A DNA stretch of 28,430 bases from CALJEL01 sp041082235 (GTDB taxonomy: Bacteria; Nitrospirota; Thermodesulfovibrionia; Thermodesulfovibrionales; CALJEL01), in the NCBI GenBank assembly GCA_041082235.1, contig JBDOIG010000149.1, positions 1 to 28,430 of the forward strand. Direction: 5' to 3'. Under the pieces are notes generated by a model. The model had not been told where the DNA came from, ran no database searches, and saw nothing but the letters and a program-made list of their open reading frames with translations. Position 1 is the first letter of the stretch. The number at the start of each line of letters is the position of its first letter. The position numbers and the translations under genes are program-made. Of the stretch, positions 21,736-28,430 are shown one piece after another.

Positions 21736-23025
21736 ATGGGTGAGATAGTGGAGATATTCGCAAGAGAGATACTGGATTCAAGGGGAAATCCTACGGTGGA
21801 GGTTGAGGTCGTTCTTGACAGCGGAGCCCTGGGAATTGCAAAGGTCCCATCAGGTGCGTCCACAGGCCAGAATGAGGCACTTGAATTAAGGGACGGTGGA
21901 AGGAGATACCATGGCAAGGGAGTACTGGGAGCTGTAAAAAACATAATGGAAGAAATTGCACCAAGGCTCAGGGGCATGGAGTCATCCATGCAGACAGATA
22001 TTGATAAACTGTTAATAGACCTTGACGGAACCGAGAATAAATCAAGGCTCGGTGCAAATGCAATCCTTGGTGTTTCAATGGCTGTTGCAAAGGCAAGTGC
22101 TGTGGAGTCAGGGTTGCCTCTTTACAGATACCTTGGAGGTGCAAATACAAAGACACTTCCTGTGCCAATGATGAATATCATAAATGGTGGTGCCCACGCA
22201 GACAATAATCTTGATATTCAGGAATTCATGATAGTCCCTGTGAAGTTTGAGACCTTCAGTGAGGCATTGAGGGCAGGTGTGGAGATATTCCACAGCCTTA
22301 AAAAGATCTTAAAGAAAGAAGGGCTGAATACCGCTGTTGGTGATGAAGGTGGTTTTGCCCCCAATCTCAAGAATAATACCGAGGCAATCTTGCTTATACT
22401 GAAGGCTATTGAGGAGGCAGGCTACAAACCAGGTGAAGATGTTTATATAGCCCTTGATGTGGCTGCCTCTGAACTTTATGAAAAGGGGCTTTATAAGTTT
22501 GAAGACAAGACAATATCTTCTGAGGAACTGATAGCCTATTATGAGACCCTGATAGGAAAGTACCCTTTAATATCCATAGAAGACGGGCTTTCAGAGCTTG
22601 ACTGGTCTGGGTGGGAATCACTTACAAAGAGGCTTGGTAGCAGGCTCCAGCTCGTTGGTGATGATATATTTGTAACCAATCCGTCCCTTATAGGGAAGGG
22701 TATAATGCTTGGTATCGCAAACTCAGTACTTATCAAACTTAATCAGATAGGCACCGTCACAGAGACCCTTGATGCAATAGAGACAACAAAGAAGGCAGGC
22801 TATACAGCAGTTATTTCACACAGGTCAGGAGAGACTGATGATACCACCATTGCAGACCTCGCTGTGGCCTGCAACACAGGTTTCATAAAGACAGGTTCCC
22901 TTTCAAGGGGCGAAAGGATAGCAAAATATAATAGACTCCTGAGGATTGAGGATGAGCTTGGAGAAACGGCCTATTATCCAGGGATGAAGGCCTTCTACAA
23001 TCTGAAGGAGAAGACCAGTGGTTAA
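21736..23025 (+). CDS. eno: Enolase (phosphopyruvate hydratase)
   Basis: Enolase interconverts 2-phosphoglycerate and phosphoenolpyruvate in glycolysis and gluconeogenesis. The 429 residues have the canonical start (IFAREILDSRGNPTVEVEV), the mobile loop GAPSGAS-like VPSGASTGQNEALELRD, the HADNNLDIQEFM region, metal ligands in ALDVAASE, IEDGLSE and GDDIFVTN, the catalytic lysine in VLIKLNQIGTVTET and the signature SHRSGETDDTTIADLAV. Length is typical. The ribosome binding site is strong. The following ftsB, 32 bases downstream, is a conserved neighbour in many bacteria. Confidence 0.99.
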   Translation: MGEIVEIFAREILDSRGNPTVEVEVVLDSGALGIAKVPSGASTGQNEALELRDGGRRYHGKGVLGAVKNIMEEIAPRLRGMESSMQTDIDKLLIDLDGTENKSRLGANAILGVSMAVAKASAVESGLPLYRYLGGANTKTLPVPMMNIINGGAHADNNLDIQEFMIVPVKFETFSEALRAGVEIFHSLKKILKKEGLNTAVGDEGGFAPNLKNNTEAILLILKAIEEAGYKPGEDVYIALDVAASELYEKGLYKFEDKTISSEELIAYYETLIGKYPLISIEDGLSELDWSGWESLTKRLGSRLQLVGDDIFVTNPSLIGKGIMLGIANSVLIKLNQIGTVTETLDAIETTKKAGYTAVISHRSGETDDTTIADLAVACNTGFIKTGSLSRGERIAKYNRLLRIEDELGETAYYPGMKAFYNLKEKTSG

Positions 23026-23057
23026 AGAATAAGGATTTTCAGGGTGGTGGGTGAGGA

Positions 23058-23375
23058 TTGAAAGGAAGCCTTCTGCAGAGACAGGTTATATCGGAAAGAA
23101 AAAAGAGGAGACTGATATTTTATACTCTTTTTGTTGTGGCACTTCTTTATATCGTGGTAAATCTTATAGGTGACAATGGCCTTTTCAGATATATTGAGTT
23201 GAAGAATAAAAAAAGTTCCATTGAGTCTGAGATAACCCTTTTAATTGAGGAAAATAAAAGGCTCAGGTCTCAGATAGAGGCCCTGAAAGGCGACCCCTTT
23301 TATATAGAGAAACAGGCAAGGGAAGACCTTGGCCTTGCAAGACCTGACGAATACATCTTTGAATATGAAAAATAG
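23058..23375 (+). CDS. ftsB: FtsB/DivIC-type septum formation protein
   Basis: This 105-residue bitopic protein has a basic cytoplasmic N-terminus, a single membrane span (about 18-38) and a periplasmic leucine-rich coiled coil (about 44-77), followed by the family motif DPFYIEKQAREDLGLARPDE. FtsB works with FtsL and FtsQ in the divisome to license septal peptidoglycan synthesis. The start is TTG at 23058, since an in-frame stop lies just upstream and no ATG exists before the membrane span; a GAGGA sequence lies close upstream. The neighbouring eno supports the assignment. Confidence 0.9.
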   Translation: MKGSLLQRQVISERKKRRLIFYTLFVVALLYIVVNLIGDNGLFRYIELKNKKSSIESEITLLIEENKRLRSQIEALKGDPFYIEKQAREDLGLARPDEYIFEYEK

Positions 23376-23390
23376 AGATCAGGGGCAGAA

Positions 23391-23489
23391 CTTTGAGGGG
23401 CAAAGCCCCTCAAACTCCCTTTTTAAATTAATAAAATTTTACTTAATTCGGGGTTTTAAAGGGGGTGAAACCCCTTTAAGTTTGGTTTC
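23391..23489 (+). repeat. Partial interior copy of the A/C repeat, probably the ftsB terminator
   Basis: A perfect 10-bp hairpin at 23392-23414 (TTTGAGGGGC, loop AAA) is followed by CTCCC and a T run, then an A+T spacer, GGGGTTTTAAA and a second hairpin (23458-23477, AAAGGGG / CCCCTTT), and AGTTTGG. Order and spacing match the second half of copies A and C, but neither end of the element is present. The first hairpin has the form of an intrinsic terminator. The right edge runs into the start of the GH57 gene. Confidence 0.6.
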
Positions 23490-23492
23490 ACA

Positions 23493-25658
23493 ATGAAAAG
23501 GTATCCTTTACATCTTGTGTTTCTCTGGCACATGCATCAGCCCTATTACAAAGATCCTCTTAAGGGGACATACAGACTTCCATGGGTAAGATTACACGGC
23601 ACAAAGGACTATCTTGATATTGTGAGCCTGCTTGATGAATTTCCCTCAATAAAACAAAATTTTAACCTTGTCCCATCTCTACTTGAACAATTAAAGGATT
23701 ATGCAGATGGCAATGCAAAAGATGAGTTTCTTGAACTCTCCTTAAAGGATGCAAGAGAACTTAATGATAGTGAACAGGTCTTTGTGCTGGAAAATTTTTT
23801 TCTTGCAAACTGGCAGACAATGATAAGGCCCTTTGCAAGATACAGGGAGCTTCTTGGCAAGAGGGGCAGGACCGTAACCAGGGAAGGCCTTTCAAGAGTC
23901 ATCAGGTATTTTTCTGATCAGGACCTTAGAGATCTTCAGGCACTTTTTAACTTAGTCTGGATTGACCCATCCATAAGAAACGGAGATCAGGGTTTAAAAG
24001 AACTTGAAAGGAAGAGCTCAAACTATAGTGAGGATGAAAAGAGATATATTGTTTTAAAGCATCTTGAGATATTAAAAGGTATAATTCCAAAATATAAAGA
24101 GGTTTCAGGCCGAGGCCAGATAGAGCTTTCTATAAGTCCCTTCTACCATCCCATACTTCCACTTCTTTATGATACTAACTGTGCAAGGATTGCCCTGCCC
24201 CAGCTAAAACTTCCTTCCCATAGATTTGCTCATCCAGAGGATGTAAGGGCTCAGGTTGAAAAAGGTCTTGAATATTTTGAGAAGGTCTTTGGATTCAGAC
24301 CATCTGGTATGTGGCCCTCTGAGGGTTCAATAAGTGAGGAGGTCATAAGGGAATGCTCAAGTCTCGGTATAAGATGGATGGCATCAGATGAGGATGTCCT
24401 TGCTGCTTCTTTAGGGATTTCTTTCAGGGACTCATCAGGAAACATAAAGGAACCTTCCAGACTTTACAGTCCCCATAATTATGGGGATATGATGCTCTTT
24501 TTCAGGGATCACAGGCTCTCGGACCTTATAGGTTTTGTATATTCCCAGTGGAGGCCTGAAGATGCTGCAAGAGATTTTATCTCAAGGCTCAGGGAGATTC
24601 ACAGGAGTCTTGATGATAAGCCATATGTCGTGTCAATTATTATGGATGGAGAGAATGCCTGGGAATATTATGAAAATGATGGAAGGGATTTTCTTGAGTC
24701 CCTCTACAGAGGCCTTTCATCAGAAGAGGAAATAAGACCCATTACCATAAAGGAATATATTGAAGAGTTTTCTGATATGTGGGGTGAAAGACTTAAAAGG
24801 GTTCATCCTGGCTCCTGGATCTTTGGAAACTTCAGCATATGGATAGGTCATGAAGAAGATAACTTGGCATGGGATTATCTGAAGTTAACAAGGGATGAGC
24901 TGGTAAGGTTTGAAAAGGCTAATCCGGACATGGATACCTCAGCTGCCTGGAGATTTATCTATATAGCTGAAGGAAGTGACTGGAACTGGTGGTATGGTGA
25001 TGAACATGTGAGTGAAACACAGGAAGAGTTTGATGAGCTCTTCAGGAATAATCTTATAGCGGTGTATAGATTCATGGGCAAGGAGCCTCCGGGGTATCTG
25101 CTTGTTCCTATCATCAGGGAGGACAGGGCTGCAGAGCCATCCATTACAATACGGGGTTTTATAAGTCCAAGGCTTGATGGCCTTGTGACGAGTTATTTTG
25201 AATGGCTACACGCTGCCACACTTGATGTGGCACGTTCTGGTGGAAGCATGCATAAGGTGGAATCTCTTTTTGAAAAGATATATTACGGTTTTGACAGGGA
25301 GCATCTTTATGTGAGGCTTGATGGAAAAAAGAGGCCTCAGGAGATATTAAATGAGCAGGTTCTTGTTATAAAGTTTCTGGCTCCTCCATTTTACAGAGTA
25401 GAGGTAAGAGAAAATGGGGCACTCCTCATGGAATTGAAACAGGATAAATGGCATGCAGTAACAGATCTTCAGGTCGGGATAAATGAGATAATAGAGATTG
25501 CTATTCCATTTACGGCACTCGGGGTTAAGGAGAATGATGAGATAGGTTTTATCATTCATATAGAAAGAAATGGGGGGATACTTGAAAGGATACCACTGAG
25601 GGGTCATATAAGGCTTACAGTGCCAGGCCCTTATTTTGAGGCAATCATGTGGCAATAG
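23493..25658 (+). CDS. Glycoside hydrolase family 57 (alpha-amylase/glucanotransferase type)
   Basis: This 721-residue cytoplasmic protein (no signal peptide) has the GH57 conserved regions in order: HMHQPYY (13-19), the region around HPILPLLYD (219-227), GMWPSEGSISEE with nucleophile Glu277, and IIMDGENAWE with acid Asp385, followed by the W-rich segment WNWWYGDEH. The C-terminal 180 residues look like a beta-rich accessory domain. GH57 enzymes act on alpha-1,4/1,6-glucans such as starch or glycogen; hydrolase versus transferase activity cannot be decided here. The start has no good ribosome binding site and lies at the end of a repeat remnant. Confidence 0.92.
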   Translation: MKRYPLHLVFLWHMHQPYYKDPLKGTYRLPWVRLHGTKDYLDIVSLLDEFPSIKQNFNLVPSLLEQLKDYADGNAKDEFLELSLKDARELNDSEQVFVLENFFLANWQTMIRPFARYRELLGKRGRTVTREGLSRVIRYFSDQDLRDLQALFNLVWIDPSIRNGDQGLKELERKSSNYSEDEKRYIVLKHLEILKGIIPKYKEVSGRGQIELSISPFYHPILPLLYDTNCARIALPQLKLPSHRFAHPEDVRAQVEKGLEYFEKVFGFRPSGMWPSEGSISEEVIRECSSLGIRWMASDEDVLAASLGISFRDSSGNIKEPSRLYSPHNYGDMMLFFRDHRLSDLIGFVYSQWRPEDAARDFISRLREIHRSLDDKPYVVSIIMDGENAWEYYENDGRDFLESLYRGLSSEEEIRPITIKEYIEEFSDMWGERLKRVHPGSWIFGNFSIWIGHEEDNLAWDYLKLTRDELVRFEKANPDMDTSAAWRFIYIAEGSDWNWWYGDEHVSETQEEFDELFRNNLIAVYRFMGKEPPGYLLVPIIREDRAAEPSITIRGFISPRLDGLVTSYFEWLHAATLDVARSGGSMHKVESLFEKIYYGFDREHLYVRLDGKKRPQEILNEQVLVIKFLAPPFYRVEVRENGALLMELKQDKWHAVTDLQVGINEIIEIAIPFTALGVKENDEIGFIIHIERNGGILERIPLRGHIRLTVPGPYFEAIMWQ

Positions 25659-25689
25659 GATTTATAAAAAAAATAAATAAACAAATCCC

Positions 25690-25718
25690 TTGACTTTCAA
25701 TCCAGCATCTGATACAAA
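25690..25718 (+). promoter_or_regulatory. Promoter of the formate dehydrogenase gene
   Basis: TTGACT (25690-25695) and TACAAA (25713-25718) are separated by 17 bases. Transcription from here would carry a leader of about 155 bases containing repeat D2. Confidence 0.45.
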
Positions 25719-25757
25719 TTTAGTAGGACACTTTAAAGGTTTAGCCTCATTAATTGA

Positions 25758-25855
25758 TAGCGAACATATCTCCCGCAGCTTACCGCGGGAAAGAGATGAT
25801 ATAAAAATTCATTAATCAAGATTCCCTGTAGTAATCTGCAGGGAATCTTCAATCC
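25758..25855 (+). repeat. Two-hairpin repeat, copy D2, in the fdh leader
   Basis: A 6-bp stem (TCCCGC / GCGGGA, about 25771-25790) is followed by GATGATATAAAAATTCATTAA and an 11-bp stem at 25818-25849 (AAGATTCCCTG / CAGGGAATCTT, ten-base loop). The arrangement and the outer sequence CTTCAATC match copy D1 at 1234-1345, though the loops and first stem have diverged. It lies between the GH57 and fdh genes. Confidence 0.6.
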
Positions 25856-25883
25856 TTAAAATTACCTAAAGAAGGAGGAGCTT

Positions 25884-28430
25884 ATGTCAGTATCAAGAAG
25901 GGATTTTCTCAAATTAAGTGGTGGAGGTTTATTGCTTGGCTCTCTGAGCATTGACCTCACACCACTTAAGTCTTATGCTCAGACCCTGAGGATAAAGAAT
26001 GCAAAAGAGACCTACACGGTTTGCCCTTACTGTTCAGTGGGATGCGGTATTATAGTTCACAGTCAGGAGGGAAAGGTTATAAACACAGAAGGTGACCCTG
26101 ACCATCCGATTAACGAAGGCACCCTCTGTTCAAAGGGTCAGTCCCTCTATCAGATAGTGAATAACCCCCTCAGGATTACAAAACCCCTTTACCGTGCCCC
26201 TGGTGCAAAGGAGTGGAAGGAGGTTGAATGGGACTGGGCCCTTGACCAGATTGCAAGGAGGATCAAGGATACCCGTGACAGGACCTTCAAGATTACCTCT
26301 AAATCAAAGGTAAAGGAGAAACAGCCTGATGGCACAGAAATAGAGGTTGAAAAGGAATTTGTTGTAAACAGGACTGATGGTATTGCCCATGTAGGAAGTG
26401 CTGCCCTTGACAATGAAGAATGCTATATACTTCAGAAGTGGCTGAGGTCTTTAGGTCTTGTCTATATAGAACATCAGGCCCGAATATGACACTCCCCCAC
26501 TGTGGCGGCTCTGGCAGAGTCGTTCGGCAGAGGGGCAATGACAAATCAGTGGAATGACTTTAAGAATGCTGATGTGATACTGGTAATGGGTGCTAATCCT
26601 GCTGAAAATCATCCAATCTCAATGAGATGGGTTATGAGGGCAAAGGAAAGGGGTGCAAAGCTCATAGTGGTTGACCCCCGCTTCACAAGGACAGCAGCAA
26701 AGGCAGACATATACTGTTCCATTCGTTCAGGCACTGACATAGCCTTCCTCGGAGGGATGATAAACTATATCCTTCAAAATAATCTCTACTTTAAAGAGTA
26801 TGTAGTCAATTACACAAACGCCTCATTCCTCGTAAATCCAGAGTTCAAGGGTCCTGGTGAGCTTGATGGTGTATTTTCTGGATATGACCCCAAGACCAGG
26901 AAATATGACAAAAAGACATGGTCCTATCAGCTTGATGAAAATGGTATCCCGAAAAAAGATCCTACTCTTAAAGACCCCCACTGCGTGTTCCAGCTTCTAA
27001 AGAGACATTATTCCCGCTACACCATTGACAGGGTAGCGCATATTACAGGTGCACCAAAGGAAAAGATTCTTGAGGTCTATAAGACCTATGCCTCAACAGG
27101 CAGACCGGACAGGGTTGGCACAGAGCTTTATGCAATGGGATGGACACAGCATACAGTGGGCACCCAAAACATAAGGGCAATGGCAATAATCCAGCTCCTT
27201 CTTGGCAATATTGGAATGGCAGGTGGTGGGATAAATGCCTTGAGAGGAGAGTCAAATGTCCAGGGTTCAACAGACCATGGACTATTATTCCATATACTTC
27301 CAGGTTATCTTCCTGTGCCAACAGCATCACTTACAGATCTGAATAAATATATTGAGAAATTTACACCAAAGACAAAGGACCCAAAGAGTGTGAACTGGTG
27401 GTCAAACAGGAATAAATATATCGTGAGCTATCTCAAGGCAATATGGGGAGATAAGGCAACAAAGGAAAATGACTTTGGCTATCAGTGGCTTCCAAAGCTT
27501 GATGAGGGACAGAATGGCTCATGGCTTGTGCTCTTTGACCAGATGCTGAGAGGTAAGTTTGAAGGATTCTTTGCCTGGGGTCAGAACCCTGCCTGTTCAG
27601 GAAGCAATGCTGGTAAGGTAAGAAAGGCCCTCTCAAAACTCAAATGGCTCGTGAATGTGAATCTCTTTGAGAATGAGACAGGCTCCTTCTGGAAGGCACC
27701 TGACATGAAACCAGAGGAGATCCAGACAGAGGTCTTCTTCCTTCCCTGTGCATCCTCTGTTGAAAAGGAAGGAAGCATTACAAATTCAGGCAGACTTGCC
27801 CAGTGGAGATACAGGGCTATTGACCCCCCGGGAGAGGCAAAGTCAGATGCAGAGATAATAAATGAGCTTTACTTCAGGGTTAAAAACCTCTATCAGAAGG
27901 AAGGTGGCAAATTCCCTGCACCCATACTCAATCTTACATGGAATTATGGAGAGAAGGGTCTGGATGGAAAGATAAAGAAGATAAATACACATCTAATTGC
28001 AAGGGAGATAAATGGCTACTATCTTGCAGATATCTTTGATACAAAGGCTACACCACCAAAACAGGTTGGTAAAAAGGGTCATCTCTGCACTAATTTCGTG
28101 ACCCTTCAGGCAGACGGAACAACCTCCTGTGGAAACTGGATATACAGCGGAAGTTACACAGAGAAGGATGGGAAGGTCATTAACATGATGGCGCGCCGCG
28201 GAAAGAAAGATATAAATGAATTGGGTCTATATCCTGAGTGGGCATGGTGCTGGCCTGTAAACAGAAGGATCATTTATAACCGTGCCTCTGTTGACCTTCA
28301 GGGTAAGCCATGGGATAAGAAACGAGCTGTTATATGGTGGAACCCAACAAAGATAAATCCCCAGACAAACAAGCCTGGAACCTGGGAAGGTGATGTGCCT
28401 GATGGACCGGCACCACCTATGGGAGCAGAA
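25884..28430 (+). CDS. fdnG: Selenocysteine-containing formate dehydrogenase alpha subunit, periplasmic type (3' end cut by window)
   Basis: This molybdenum/tungsten bis-MGD enzyme oxidises formate to CO2. The N-terminus has a twin-arginine signal (SRRDFLK at 4-10, then GGGLLLGSLSI), so it should be Tat-exported. A [4Fe-4S] motif follows: Cys47, Cys50, Cys54 and Cys82 (CPYCSVGC ... LCSKG). The frame meets UGA at 26487-26489 in HQARI-U-HSPTVAALAESFGRG, exactly the active-site selenocysteine context (Sec202), and then stays open to the window edge, 849 codons in all. After it come molybdopterin-binding motifs such as MGANPAENHP and VVDPRFTRTA. Ribosome binding site: GAAGGAGGAG. About 150 residues and the beta/gamma subunits should lie downstream. 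Whether it is an FdnG- or FdoG-like respiratory enzyme is inference. Confidence 0.95.
26487..26524 (+). promoter_or_regulatory. UGA(Sec) codon with downstream SECIS-like hairpin
   Basis: Starting 14 bases after the UGA, 26504-26524 can fold into a nine-pair stem (GGCGGCTCT / AGAGTCGTT, including G-T wobbles) with loop GGC. Position and size fit a bacterial SECIS element, which SelB binds just downstream of the UGA. The apical loop does not show the E. coli GGUCU form, so the fold is a proposal. Confidence 0.6.

Noticed and set aside
25884..26489. Formate dehydrogenase gene truncated by a nonsense mutation
   Set aside because: The UGA sits exactly at the known selenocysteine position and the frame stays open and family-like to the window end.

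Overview
The window looks like a stretch of the main chromosome of an anaerobic or microaerophilic, Gram-negative-type bacterium of moderately low G+C. Outer-membrane FadL family protein, System II cytochrome c maturation (ResB/CcsA), a selenocysteine-containing Tat-exported formate dehydrogenase, an NtrC-type sigma-54 regulator, a GH57 glycoside hydrolase and an eno-ftsB pair together resemble Nitrospirota (Thermodesulfovibrio-like) or deltaproteobacterial lineages. This placement is inference from gene content, not a computed phylogeny. No rRNA, tRNA, CRISPR array, integrase or transposase gene was seen.

Layout. 1-44: start of a HicB-like antitoxin on the minus strand. 145-518: interspersed repeat A. 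595-1128: membrane-anchored protein of unknown function. 1391-1831 (minus): rlmH. 1938-7884: one tightly packed plus-strand run, mntA-hepT (toxin-antitoxin), a 42-residue membrane protein, aroC, aroK, aroB and rnr. 8240-11084: a FadL-type transporter gene broken by a one-base frameshift, abutting an acyl-CoA/acyl-ACP synthetase, together a fatty-acid uptake and activation pair. 11387-14017: resB-ccsA. 14040-17281: a c-type-heme-containing sensor kinase, its sigma-54 response regulator and a stand-alone receiver. 17282-18121: an 840-base gap with two related repeats and a structured leader. 18122-19948: gcvH-lpd. 20048-21433: large unknown protein. 21736-23375: eno-ftsB. 23493-25658: GH57 enzyme. 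25884 to the window end: formate dehydrogenase alpha subunit with an in-frame UGA (Sec202).

How the genes work together. The aro genes cover dehydroquinate synthesis, shikimate phosphorylation and chorismate formation. ResB/CcsA would attach heme to the CxxCH motif of the neighbouring kinase, so the kinase is a plausible client and reporter of the maturation machinery. GcvH and Lpd are the lipoyl carrier and its oxidase. FDH would feed periplasmic formate electrons into the respiratory chain.

The most unusual features are: (i) families of short hairpin-rich repeats with imperfect inverted ends sitting in most operon boundaries, in intact, internally deleted and decayed forms; (ii) a HepT toxin whose catalytic His is Asn; (iii) a heme-binding histidine kinase with altered N and G2 boxes; (iv) divergent, probably leaderless, rlmH and mntA transcripts.
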